From Diplosphaera chodatii (taxonomy: Eukaryota > Chlorophyta > Trebouxiophyceae > Prasiolales > Stichococcaceae), in assembly GCA_032358165.1 (NCBI GenBank), contig JAALGY010000052.1, positions 558,001 to 622,000 on the forward strand: a stretch of DNA of 64,000 nt. The letters are read 5' to 3'. The position numbers were made by a program, and so were the translations under genes. This document shows positions 1-11,826 of this stretch, in pieces (positions within the stretch are counted from its first letter, which is position 1; each line of letters starts with the position of its first letter). The notes under the pieces were generated by a model that saw nothing but the letters and a program-made list of their open reading frames with translations, did no database searches and had not been told where the DNA came from.

Positions 1-1118
1 TCGGCTGGGGATCGAATGCCGGCAATTGATGGCAGCTGGCGCAGTTGCGCCTGGCAAAGCTCCTAGCATGATTATTCTACAGCTATCCGATCACCGAGAC
101 CGCTTATGTCCCGCACCCTCCCATGTTGCTTGCCTCTGTGTCAAGCACCGCCATATTGGTTACCTTTACCACAAATTACAAGCCCTTATCTCGCGCGTAA
201 ACCTACACATCTGTTGGCAGTAGAGTCGTGAGTCGTGCGGCTCTTATACCCCTTGGATGCACTGTACACGGCACACATGGCTGTTGGAGATCAGACACAG
301 CAAACATCCTGTAGCCCGCGGATCTGCTGCAGAAGGTCATCAGGTGTTTCCAAGTCCGGTCAGTCTATCTTGGGAACCCCGCTTCAGTCTGCTGTAGCAT
401 CGATATGAGTGAAGTCCAGTTGCCACCTGGTTCTGTGTGCAGCTCTTACTCACCTGATACGCAGGCGATCAATGGTTGCCGAGTAGAACTTTGTGGCGTT
501 CCACACTGATTGGGCCCACCGCGGGCAGTACCCGCAGGAGTGCGGCGTCGTGGCCGACGGGTCTGGCGGTGCTCATGGCCAGCATCTGCCGCTACTGCTG
601 GGCATGCACCTGTAGCGCGAGTACCTGTCGCTGTGGAGCAACCCCACCAGTCTGTTCAGCGTTGTCGTCGCCAATCTGCAGCACCTTCCAGGGGCCGACA
701 CCACCAGCGACAGTGCTGGCGGAAATGGTGGAGCTGCTCCAGTCAGCCCAGCGGCGCCCCTCCTCGGCAACAGCTCGATGGTGTCAGCGCGAAACGTAAT
801 GTGGCAAGGGGCGGGCTCACCCATGCCTGTGAGCGTGTCACCTGCTGTAATCGACTGCCTTGCAGTGCTTGATTGGAACAGGCGCTCTGTACTGTTGTTG
901 TTGTAGGAGTCAGCCGCTGCAACCGTGCAGGCCTCATAAGAAAGATGGCAGTTGAGGATGTAGCAGCGACTTGGCCTTCTGTACGACGTCACGTGGCTAC
1001 ACACAACGAGTGGCGTCAGTGCCAGGTGCAGGGGGCCCTCCCTGCTGCTTCCAATCAAAGAACCATCTCATATGCCTTGACGCAACTGTCAGTCCACCAT
1101 ACTACCTCGCTGGCAGCT
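1..1118. other. 5' edge of window, no supported gene
   Basis: The longer open frames here are low-complexity or lack ATG starts, and none resembles a known family. The right-hand part is probably the promoter and 5' UTR of the gene starting near 1119. I see nothing else I can support. Confidence 0.4.
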
Positions 1119-4070
1119 ATGCTACGGTGCTCCGCAAGCGACCCGCTGGTGAGTAGGCACGACGACCCCGGGTCTCCGACCGGCGTCGCGTTTCTGGAGC
1201 ACGACTGCCGGTCGTCGGACGCCAGCTTCCCTCGGTCCTTCTCAGACCAGTGGGTCCCAGCGGCAGGAGCGGTGCCGCAGCCGCGAGTCCGAGGCAGGAG
1301 TCACTCGGGACTGGTGTTCGGTGCAGCCTGCGTGTGTGCCCTGGTTCTGGGAGTTTACGTTGGCAGACTGTCCAGGCAGCCCTGGGACTCCAGACTGCTG
1401 CTGATCCGCCGGCGCGGGGCTGTTGACAGTGTGCAGCACAGCGGTGTGCCTGTCAGCCCTGGGGCAGACCGCACCGTGCACAGCAGTGCAGCAGCGGGCA
1501 GCACCGCGGCCGACGGCCGAGGACAGTCCACCAGCAACAACAACAGCATCAGCAAAGGCGGCGTGGACCCAAACAGCAGGTCCAACAGCAGCAGCACCAG
1601 CCCAACTGTTCATGTCGGCGGCGGCGGCGGAGGCGGTGCTGGCGGCGCCAGGGGTCCTGCCAGCACGAAGCCGGGCAGTAGAAAGCGCAAGCGACGCGGC
1701 GCGCGCCTGAGCTCCAGGCGCATTGTGTGCCGTGATTTCCCGCTGCAGCGGCGGTGGGACTGGAAAGTCCACTTCAACCCAGCAGGTGCCCCCACATCTT
1801 GAATGCTGGCAGTGTCGTGGCGTCTTCTCGACGAACCGGCTGTGCTACCAACGAGGAGCTGCAGAGGAAACTGTCAAAAGCACTGGAAGCACTGGGGCTG
1901 ATGTCATGGATGTGTCGTTGATGCAGCTGTGTACCACCCACTGCGGGGGTGGGTGGTGGTCATGCGCCATGAGCACGAGTGGTGGGCCCCGTCCCCCGCG
2001 CTCACCGTCATGATGGGCAAAGTAAGCGGCCCGCGTCGGCAGGGCTGCTGTCCCAAGGATGCACTGCGGCTGCACACAGTGCATCAACGCTTGCACAACC
2101 ATCGTACTTGGGCTCAGCGGCCATTGCTGTGGTGACAACACACGTGCAGCGTTTTCCTGCTGGCCAATAAGTAGCAATGCTCGTGTCAGCAGGCCTCAAC
2201 ATGCTTGCATGCAGGACCCGAATGCACCGGATGTGGGCTTTGCAGCAGACCACCAGTTCCTGCTGGAGCTGGACAATGCCACATTGGGCAGCGAGCTCGC
2301 GCAGCAGCGCTACAGCAAGCAGTGGCTAAAGGCAGAGGACCTTAGGCAAGCTGATGTCAGAGCGCTTCAGCAGAGTGGTCTTCTGTTCACGCCTTGTGTA
2401 GGCCATGACAGTTCGTTGCTGTAGCTTGCGACAGGTGTGGGCATGCACTGGCCCTGCATCTTCGCTGACTTGAATCTTGACGGGACAAGCCCTGCCCTTC
2501 CAGGCCGTTCCTGTGGAAGGGTGGGGTGTACGCCATGGCCTCGGTGTGGGGCGAAGACAGCAGCTCCGTGTGGGAGTGCGTCCTGCGGCTGGACCTGGAG
2601 TCACAGCTGCTGGCTGCCGAGCGCTGCTTCGACAGGATGCCCATCCGGACCAACGTCACGATGTGCGTGTTGAGCCTGCTTGTCACCGCTGTCAAATTGT
2701 CACCGTGAGCAGGATGCCACCATGCAGTCCAGCGTGTGCACGACAGCGCTCGGCAGCTGGTTGGTAACTCCACCCCTCTCTTAGCTAGTGGCCTGAAGAC
2801 AGTCCGAGGTTGCAACAGTCGATTTTCTGATGCTGTCCACTCGCATGATGCAGAGAGAAGAACTGGGCGGTGGCGGTGAGGGGCGGCGCAGCGCAGGAGG
2901 TGCTGATCCTGCACCAGCTGGCGCCGTGCCTGGTGTGGCTGCGCTTTGCGCCGGCCGCCCCCAAGGGCCTGGAGCTCGTCCAGGGCACCTGCTTCACTGA
3001 TGAGGTGCGTGCTTGGTCTGCACAGCACGGTCCTTTTTGGGATGGAGCAGGTGTGCATCTGGCTCAAGGATGCCAGTGTGTAGCTGAAAAGCTTCAGCGG
3101 GACTGCAAGCGGACGCGTGCTCGCAGCGCTGCAGGCAGTGCATCAGCCTGTGGCAGAGCACCAGGTGTACACACTCCCGCTGTTTCTCCCACTGCAGCAA
3201 CGGGCCGCGGTGCGGGACTTCACAGGCGCGCCCCTGACGGCAGCGCAGCACATCAGCGGCCACCTGGTGCCCTTCCCCCGCTCGCTGGCCAAAATCGACG
3301 CCCTGCGGCGCAATGTGGCGGCGGATCGTGCAGCGGCCAACGCCGCCGCCGCCGCCGCTGTGGACGACAACAGCAGCAGCGACGGCGGCGGCGGCGGGGC
3401 CGGCGGTGATGGGAAGGACAAGGGCGGCAGCAGGAAGCAGCAGCGTAGCGAGCTGTTCCTGATGGCGCACACACGGCATGCGGACGGGCAGCACGAGCGT
3501 GATGTGTACTCCCACTGGTGAGGCCATGGCTGACATGTCAACGTGTGTGCCACCCGTCAGCCCACTACGTGCAAGCAGCAGTGTGGCCAGACAGCGTCTA
3601 AGTGAGTGAGCCCCATTCGGTGTCATGTCAACATTGCTTGTCAACTGACCGACCTAGAGGTGTGACCGGGGGACATTGGTCTGGCGTTGACGGCAAGTTG
3701 CATGTGCTGCTGTGGTATGCTTTGCAGCCCAGTGCCCCATTCAATCCCTTACAGCAGATGGCATGACAGCGTGGACTCAACATGCAGGGGCTTCAGGTTT
3801 GACGAGGACAGCCTGCAGCTGACGCACGTGTCGCGCGGCCCCGTCGCCAGCTCCTACATGGCGCCGCAGCCGCACGACTACCTGGTGGTGCTGTCCTGTC
3901 ATTTCGTCCGGTCCAACGGCGCCGATGCGCTGCTGCTGTTCTACGGCCGCAACAACACGCAGTCGTGCTTCGACACGATCGCAGCCGAGACGATCGGGTG
4001 GTATGAGGTGCCACCTGGCGCCAAAGCCATGAACATCAGTGACCCCAAGAGCATCGGGTATGAGCTGTAG
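1119..4070 (+). CDS. Type II membrane protein, GH130-like beta-propeller glycosidase (putative)
   Basis: The proposed start is the ATG at 1119. A hydrophobic segment about 65 residues in (GLVFGAACVCALVLGVYVG) has a basic flank, as in a Golgi type II signal anchor, followed by a Ser/Gly/Asn-rich stem. Later coding blocks are near 2211-2390, 2490-2665, 2865-3003, 3100-3520 and 3800-4070. They carry phrases such as PFLWKGGVYAMASVW, NWAVAVRGG, ISGHLVPF and FLMAHTRH, then VYSHWGFRFD, and finally LLLFYGRNN. That order resembles the five-bladed propeller of GH130-type mannoside phosphorylases and their eukaryotic relatives: a (D)PR-F-like blade, a KNW blade, then an H-T-R/YYHR-like blade. The family call is inference from motif order. 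A 3200-3440 insert is Ala/Gly-rich. The junction near 3521 (TG|GTGAGG to a phase-2 acceptor near 3789) is consistent, but several upstream junctions are unresolved. The true start and exon structure are uncertain. Confidence 0.45.
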
Positions 4071-4484
4071 AATAGGATCAAGGTGGTTACAACTCTGTGA
4101 CGTGCAGGCATTCTCTGTGATAGATCAGATTGTGGACTATCTGGCAGCTGTGTATGTGTGCGAGATTGATATGGGTTTGACTCTGTCACGCAACACATGT
4201 ACATCTGCTGTATCGTGCTGTTTACATATGTTCATTGAATGTTAGATGAGGGTTGACAGGCTAAGTGTGTGCAACACTTGCTCCAGCTTGTTGTGGCAGA
4301 GCTGCTGCGATCTACTTTAGCCAGGCCGTGACGCATCAAGACTGCTGCGTTTCATCAACTGTTGCGCTTCCATCTGCATGCTGCTTCTGACAAGCAGCAC
4401 GGAGTTTGACTGTGCCCAACTCGTATGCTTCCTGCTATACTCAACGTGCTCAACGTTCATCCTCCAAGCCAAGCCCGCTGCCGG
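4071..4484. other. Convergent intergenic stretch
   Basis: This lies between the stop of the plus-strand propeller gene and the stop of the minus-strand GIN-like gene. I see no coding or RNA signal. It probably holds the two 3' UTRs. Confidence 0.4.
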
Positions 4485-7400
4485 CTACACCATGCTCAGC
4501 GACGCCGGGGTCACGGTGGCGTTGCACGGCAGCGTCTGCACCGCGCCCGTCGCCGTGATGGCCTGCTGCCCCGGCCCCGTCCGCTGCGCGAACTGCACCT
4601 GGCCTGCACAGGGCAACACGAGAACCGCCTGTGAGCCCTGTGAGAGAAGCTTCACAACGAAGTGTTGGCACGCTTCGTGCCCAGCTTTGGTCACAAATCA
4701 CTGGCGTAGCCTGCATGTTGAAGATGAACAGCATGTTGACGGCAAAGTCATGTCAGGCTGGGGGTCCGGACACTCACCGCCGCCGGGGGTGCTGGCGAAG
4801 GCGACGCCGTTGCCGGAGGTGGAGGTGGACGAGGAGCCGCCGCTGGACGTGATGGTGGTGCCGCCGCCGCCGCCGCCGGGCCCCGAGCTCGAGGAGGACG
4901 CCCCGCCGAACGACTGCGCGCTGCAGTCGAACACGCCTGCGGGCGCAGGTGGCACCTCGGCAAGGGTCCTCTGCGGACTGGATATTGGGATGTAGGGCAG
5001 TGCGCTATGAGCATGGATGGCAATGTCCAACTTGCAAACTTGTGTGGCGGCTGACTCTGTCGAAATGGTCAGCAGCACATGGCTAGGCAGCAGATCTGTG
5101 ACCGACAAGAGGTTCGGATCTCGAGCGATCACCGTTGACTTGCAGGCCGCAGGTGAACTGGGGGTTTGTTGGCGGCACTCCCGCATTAGCCACCTGCTTG
5201 TATACACATACTGGAAACATTCATGGAGGCTCTGCAGCAAGTCTGATGCTCTGCAGCATGCAAGCGTTTCCACTGGGTCGAGCCACCATGGTAAAGTGGT
5301 GGGTGTCACCTTTGTGCAGGTGCCTCCCAGGGAGCCGAAGGGGTTGGTGCCCAGCAGCCCGGCCACGGCCTCCGCTGCAGGATTGTTCGTCACACCTGCT
5401 CATGGAGACATGATCATGGAGCGTATGCACATTTAAACCTCTGCACTCTCTTGCAACCAACTGTGACGCTGCACCAGGTTATGCTATACCCACTCGAACT
5501 CTGAGTTGGGCTGGCCCTGTGCACAAGCGCACCAGGGATGTTGCTGCCGGTCAGCGTGCAGGTCCCGCGCGTGTACTGGATCCTGCCCAGCAGCTGCGTG
5601 GACCCCGTGATCTGGGTGGTTGCTGCGCCAAGTTCACGCACGAGTCTCAGAGTTTGATCACGCAGTGCTTCGTTTGTGTGCGTCTGTAGCAACGTTTATG
5701 CTGGCAGGTGTTGGCGCAGGGCACACGGCAGCCCTGGCCTTCTGTTTGGCATGGCACTTTGGTATGCCTCTTGATCAGTGAAGCCAGTTTGGTAAAGCCG
5801 GTTTAGACATGATGGCTGTATCTCCAGTCTCACGGTTGGTGGGGTCGATGACGATGCGGCCGACGCCGCTGGCGGAGGCGGTGACGCGGCCGATGGTGCC
5901 GCCGGTGACGAAGGTGGATCCCGCGCCGTTGGTCGTCACCGTCACGGCGCCGTAGGAGCCCTTGGCCACCAGCGTGCCCGCGCTGCATTAGAGGAAGGTG
6001 ATTTGCAACGCTTGAGAAGCTAGGGTATGCAGCAGATGTATGTACGGTAGTTGTACAGACTGTGCAGTTTGCAGGCTGCTAGTAAGTCTGAGTGCCCTGC
6101 AGGCGCATTGGTGCTCACGAAAAACACACAGTGGACACACTGTGTGCTATTCCACACCACACTGCGCCTGCAACACAGTACCGGCAGCTCGTGCAAAAGT
6201 TATGTTGACTGTGTACGCACCCGTTGTTGGTGAGCGTCAGGTCGGTGGCATTCAGGCCCAGCAGGAACAGCTCGCCGGCGCCGGACAGCGTTGCTGCAAA
6301 GGCCGCGCCCGGCGTGAAGCCCTTGTTCACCGCCACCTGCCAGCTGGAAGCGCAGCATCACATTCTGCCAACAGTAAGCGCAATTGCAACGATCTTCCTG
6401 ACAGCAATCACATTAGATTTGGTAAGCATCCATACGGCCTGTGGCAGCAATGGGCCCGCTGCACGTACCGGCCTGCTGCAGGCATTTGCATGCACATGCC
6501 CAGACAACTTAGAAGCAGGATGAACAGCATCTATTGTACAGCTGCCTGCAATTACAACTCGGATCCGGATGTGACTGTCACGAGCACAAGCGCGGGTCAT
6601 GTTGTCAGATAGAAACACGTTGCCAGGGACACGACACACGTCCAGGCAATCCTCCGGGAAACCGTTAAAAGATGGTGCGCCGTGGTTCGATTGCTCGAGA
6701 GCTTGTATACAGCTCCATCCACCGAGATGAGGCTAGGCGCACCAACAGCACACGATCTTGGAGGATGGCCTGGATTTTTGCAATGCTACCAGCTTGCAAT
6801 GCTGGAGCACACAGCCCTGGTTGGCATAGTGTGTGACCGACAAGAGGCACCTGGGTGGTGATGGGCGCATTGGAGGTGACGGCCCTGAGCGCTGTCGCCG
6901 GCAGCCGCACCGTCAGCTTAATGGGGTTCGTTGACTGGAAGTCCTGTTGTTGCAAAAGGAATGTGATTCAATCGTGCTACACCTGCTCGCTGGACTTCAT
7001 GACTGTGCCGATGCTTCGGGAGGCCGCTAGCATACAGCAGGGAGATGCCACTTCTGGCTGTGCTGGCTGCTGCACCGGCAGCAAGTGCAGCTGCCCCACT
7101 TGCCTCGCTGGTGCCGACGGTCAGCACGCCGGTGTTGGAGATGGACGTCGTGACGGCGTTCTTGACGCTCTGGTCAGCATCCTGCACAGGCGACACACCA
7201 CAGCTGTGCAGTCCAGCAGGTCAGCGTGCCACCCACCTACAGACCAGCAGCTGCACCACCTGCAGCAGGCTCAGCTCACCAGCGAGATGGAGAAGGCCCC
7301 AGGAGTGACAAGGGCGCCAAAGGGCGTGCAAATCTGGACCCTGCAGCATTGACAAGACTCATCTGAGGCGGGTCTCGTCAGCACACGCACACTGCATGCC

Positions 7401-7568
7401 CGTGCAAGCCTTCCGCCGCGGAGATATACGGCGGCCGTGGGAATTGGATGTCAACATGTTGGGGTCAGACGCGGACGGCCAAGCCGGAGCCGCTCACTGG
7501 CTGAAAGGCTGCAGCGCAACGGTGCTGGCCGCTGCTTGAGCAGCCTGCCAAGGCCGCGATATTGCCAT
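4485..7568 (-). CDS. GIN/adhesin-type (DUF2807-like) beta-repeat protein
   Basis: The start is the ATG at 7568-7566. Exon 1 is 7568-7498 and exon 2 is 7340-7280; they join in phase to give LQPFSQVQICTPFGALVTPG, a typical GIN-domain opening. Exon 3 begins at 7181 (DADQSVKNAVTTSISNTG). Later blocks lie near 6946-6840, 6350-6223, 5983-5830, 5650-5515, 5393-5325, 4985-4790 and 4634-4485 (TAG at 4485). They are rich in Thr, Ser, Gly and Val in short alternating beta strands, for example GSYGAVTVTTNGAGSTFVTG, which is how right-handed beta-solenoid head-GIN domains look. A Gly/Ser-rich linker sits near 4800-4900. Such proteins are usually secreted or surface-attached, but I do not see a clear signal peptide, so an upstream exon may be missing. 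Middle splice sites are approximate; the exon 3/4 junction does not close with a GT donor. Family assignment is inference. Confidence 0.5.
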
Positions 7569-7994
7569 GAGCCCTACCAGTACACCCAGCCTCATGTTGA
7601 GACGCATTGTGTCGTGTTTTTCAGCAGCCTGTTAAGGAAGGGTCGCAATGCCAAGATTCGCAGCTGCACCGGTGCTCTTCCTGTGATGTGATTGGAGGAA
7701 GCTGGTGATGAACATGGTCCACGTGGCGTGTTGAGGGCATCTGGGACGGATCCGCTGTGGATGCGATGACAGCTGTTGCATCGCGTGCAAGCTTGCAGCA
7801 TGTGACGGTAACGGACGGCATTCCTACTTTGCAGCAAATTGTCTGTTTAAAACCCGTGGTCTTTTGTCAGGCGGACTGGCAAGGGGTTCTCCAGGCGCAA
7901 CGTCTGAGATCGTTCATGCTAGGAAAACAGCTTGTCCTTATTGCACCAGATGAGCTGACACGACATGCCCATGCACCAGCCGCCCGCCCCAACA
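7569..7994. other. Intergenic stretch
   Basis: Upstream of the GIN-like gene and downstream of PAF1, both on the minus strand. It likely holds the promoter of the former and the 3' UTR of the latter. I see no gene in it. Confidence 0.4.
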
Positions 7995-10900
7995 TCAGTC
8001 ATCGTCATCATCGCCCTCCAGCTCCCGCAGCGCCGCCGCTCTGTCTTCAGCCGCAGCTGCCGCGCCGCCGCCGACGCCTCTACCCTCTTCCAGCTGAGAG
8101 GCGTCTGCTACCTGCGCGGCACTGTCCTCTGCGGCGGGCTGCTGCTCCCCGTCGTCGTCGTCGAACAGGCCCTCCTCGTCGGGCTCAAAGCCGGTGTTGA
8201 GCACGTGCAGCCGCTTGGCACGCTCTGCTTCCTCGTGCTCGCTGTGCGCCCGCCGCTTGACGCTCACCTGCAGATGAGAAGGTTGGCATTGGCTGGATCA
8301 ATCGAGGTTGTCAGGCTGACAGCCACATTGCTCAGCAGGCACGCAGAAGGCTGCCAGCGCTTCCCAACTTGCAGAAGCATCTGGGTGAGCAAGTTCGCGA
8401 CAGATGATGCAGACAGCTCATGGACAGTGTCCGCAGCTTTTTCAGAAGCGCAGTAGGGGCCGAGATGCACCCGTGAGGGCTTGGGGAAGCTCTGGCTGAG
8501 GCGGCTGGCGCCCTTGCGGGCCCGCTGCGTGGTGAGCCGGTAGTTCATGTCCACATAGGTCACGCGGCCGTCGGCGCCAAACAAAAACACAAAGTCCTGC
8601 GGATGTGCACGCTGTCGAATCAGCACGCTACAATTGCCGGGCGGGGGCGTATGTTACATCAGCTCTGCCTCCTGATGAGTACCGGTACAAGCGCACGCTG
8701 GTCGATGGTCTGCCAGCCATCAGGTGCCAGTGCTGGCGGTTGTTGTACCAACCTGATCGTTCAGCGAAGAGCGCATGGCGTAGTCGTACTCACGGATCCA
8801 CTGCATATCCGTCTCTTCCCTGTGGCCCATGGCACACTTGCTTTGTAGCACCACTGAGTCCAGTGACTGTGATGCAGGTTTTGCCAGCATTTTGACCAGC
8901 ATCGCAGCAGCAGCAGCAGCAGTGGTGCAGGCAGGGACACACTCGCTGGGCCCGGCGTCTGGGTCCTGCTGCGCTGCGCCAGCCGCCGGCAACATGTACG
9001 CCAGGAAGGAGTAGTCCGCCTGCCCCTCCGCTGACATCTTGAAGGGCTTGGCGACGGCGCTCTCTGCGCGGCAGCACAGGAGGGGGCCCTCAGAACGGCG
9101 GGAGGCGCAGGGAGTGCCTGCTGCGGCCGCCTCGCGCACCGGCCCTGCAGCACTGGGCTTTCAAAGCCTGCAGGTTGCTGGCAGGCATGCCATGCTGACG
9201 TTTGCAGGGATGCTTCAGCCTTGGATTACGTTCCAACATCTGTTGCCTGCAGAGAACGGCAGGCACACCTGCTGCGGCGCGCCGCTCGCCGGCCGACTTG
9301 CTCCGCAGGTGCGCCACCTCGGCTGTGGGGTCGCTGTCAAACACCACCTGCACGTACTCGTTGGGCCACAGCTCCGGATCCGGCAGCACTGCGGTTACAA
9401 GCGCAGCACGGCCATCAGTAGCATGTCAACAGTCTTGGCATTAACACGAGACACTTGTGTGTGCTCTTGCGGCAACAGTGCATGATTGACTGCCCAACAC
9501 GCGAGGGTACATGGTAGCTGCAGCTAAATGCCAGGGTTTGGCTTCAATGGCGAAGCTGTGCTGTTGCAGAGCCTCATCGACGTCCCAGGAAACCGTGGGA
9601 CTGGGGATCCTGGTGGTGCTGTGAGACGGTTGAGCCGAGGCACACCTTCCAGAACCTCGACGGCGTGCAGGCCGCGGTTCTTCTGGTGCACCGGCGGCAG
9701 CCGCACCGCCTCGAAGCTGGCCTGTGGCGAGCGGACAATGGGCACTAGAATGGTCTGCCAGCTGAGAGGAGGTTATGTGAAACGATATTGCGGCACTGGG
9801 GCAAATTGTCGGAGCGGACGCGATTCCGCTGCGTAGGCGCTGGTCGGAATTGGTGCTCGGGCGCCCGTGCAGCGGGCATTAGGAGCCACCCCTGCTGCTT
9901 CAGGTCTGAAATGAAGGCACCTCGATCTCTTGGAGCTGGTGAGCGACGGGGTCCTCTGGCGGTGCGGGCCCCGTCGCGAGCTCCCGCTGCACTTTGGCCT
10001 CCTTCTCCCGCACCCCCTTGGCCGCCTGCATGCGCGAAACTGAAGCCGTGTTGCACACGCTCTCAAAGGGCGCTGAGGTCCTGCTGAAGCGGCACTTCAC
10101 ATCAACGCAGCTGCACGTCACTATGTGACCCACAGCGCATGGCTTTGCTGAAATCATCTGGAGGCCGGCACAGGCATCGCACGCATGCCGTGTCTGCCAC
10201 CCGCCTGCTTGTCCCCGTCGTTGGAGATGTAGGTGGTGCGCATGAGCCAGGACAGCTCCGCCTTGTCGCCCTTCAGCCGCTGCCGCACGCGCACCGCCGG
10301 CGACGTGATCGTCTCCACGGCCACGTCGTCGTCGCCCTGGAGCACCAGGCACCTCAGTCGTATACACACCCAGCTGCAGCCGGCCAGTGCAGCGGTCGCT
10401 GGCCAATTGTGCCGCTCGAGCAGCAAGACGTACCATGCCGGTGCCCTGCCACTCAAATCAAGGGAGGGAAGGGGGGTCAGCCACAGTGGGTTCAGAAGGG
10501 AGAGCCCAGCAGCTGGGCAGGGTCATTCAGGTGCACCTCCAGCAGCGCCGCGTCTTCGGGCGTGAGGGGCGGCGGCACGGCGGGCACATCGTACCGCCCG
10601 ACGTCGAACACCGACAGCGGGATGCCCAGGTCGGGCTCCAGCACCAGGTCCCGCTTGGGGTCCCGCTCCAGGCTGGTCAGCCGGAACTTGGCCAGCTGCT
10701 GCGGGTCCAGCGGCGTCACCAGCAGCTTTGGCTCGCATGGCACCTGAAGCATTACAGGGTCCAATCATTCGCCTGACCAGTGCCGGACGCTGCAAGTTGT
10801 GTGCCTCTGGTGCGTAGCAACGACCTTGTCGACCAGACGAACGGTCTGTTGATGCCTGGAGGCGCAGTAGAAGCCTGCAAAGCGGGCGCGGCTGCAAGGT

Positions 10901-11453
10901 GTATTGTCAGGCTGCACAGGTACCATTTGCAGACAGCATGCTGGCCGCTCACCTCTGGCAGGTTGTTCGTGAACTTGATCTCGCATATGAACGGCGTCTC
11001 CCGCTTGAGCCAGTTGCTGGGCGGCGGCAGCAGCCTGCCGCTGGTCTCTGCCGGCCGGTTGCGCGCCTCCGATGACGATGGGCGTGAGCTCTGCTGCAGC
11101 ATGCAGCTGACAAGTCCCGGATGTCTGCCATTGCACTTTCAGGCTTGCAAAGCACTCACAGCCGGGACAGCATGCGCGTGTCGTCCAAACACGTGCGAAT
11201 GCAAACATAGCATGTGCAGATGCCACGCCATGCTGCGGTCTGCACCTGCGATGGTCTGCGCTCCTGCTGCCGCTTGCGATCAGAGCTGGGAGCGCTGCAG
11301 GGGACAAGCACGAAGTATTGGCGAAAGCAGCAACCACCGTGCACCGGCTCATGCAGACACTGGCCAAGGCCTGCACGTGCCGCACCTGCCGCTGGGTCCT
11401 GCGCCTGATGCTGGAGGCGGAGGCGGTGGCAGGCCGCCCTGCACCGCCGCCAT
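7995..11453 (-). CDS. PAF1: PAF1 subunit of the RNA polymerase II PAF1 complex
   Basis: PAF1 is a core subunit of the nuclear PAF1 complex, which travels with elongating Pol II and supports H2B ubiquitination and H3K4/K36 methylation. Exon 1 starts with the ATG at 11453. Block order matches the family: PFICEIKFTNNLPE, then VPCEPKLLVTPLD, TSLERDPKRDLVLEPDLGIP, the ELSWLMRTTYIS motif, LWPNEYVQVVFDSDP, ADYSFLAYMLP, REYDYAM and DFVFLFGADGRVTYVDMNYR. The end is an acidic tail of Glu/Asp with five final Asp before TGA at 7995. Exons: about 11100-10953, 10743-10537, 10336-10201, 10039-9921, 9754-9646, 9388-9269, 9063-8753, 8596-8471 and 8267-7995, all joining in phase. The junction between exon 1 and exon 2 is not settled. 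The 9063-8753 exon carries a Cys/Ala/Leu-rich run containing a (CAG)6 tract and might hide an intron. Confidence 0.92.
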
Positions 11454-11826
11454 GCGGCTTGCGAGACCTTACAGCATAGTCAGGGCGTCTTGGACACTGC
11501 TTGCACTGGCGGTGCTGCAAACTCCTGCACTGATCCCTCTGTCAGGTCGGATCGGGAAAATGTAGACGATGGTCAGAAACACAGCAACAAGTGATACAAG
11601 CTCTGTACCAAGTGCAGGATGTCCTTCCGTGCTGCAAGCGTCTTGAACGACAGTATTAGAGCAGGTGAGCACAAACAGCACAGGGGCTGGCAAAGTGCTA
11701 CTTCCAGCTTCCACGGTCACATACTTGTACCCATGGGTCCCCATGGGTACATACTTGTACCCATGGGTAACATCGACTGTACACATGCAAGTAAACATCA
11801 GAGACATGGTCAGAGGTATACATGAT
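11454..11826. other. Intergenic stretch with a repeated 20-mer
   Basis: It lies upstream of PAF1 and downstream of the MBD gene. Apart from the repeat at 11719-11768 I see no gene. Confidence 0.4.
11719..11768. repeat. Two direct copies of a 20-nt word with internal palindrome
   Basis: ACATACTTGTACCCATGGGT occurs at 11719-11738 and again at 11749-11768. The 10-nt spacer is itself a near copy of its second half (CCCATGGGT), so the block is also partly self-complementary. It sits in the likely promoter region of PAF1. Confidence 0.85.

Noticed and set aside
8753..9388. Intron between the GPSE and WIREYDYAM blocks of PAF1
   Set aside because: The GT donor at 8942 does not match the phase of the acceptor near 8813, and the frame is open throughout, so a continuous exon is kept.
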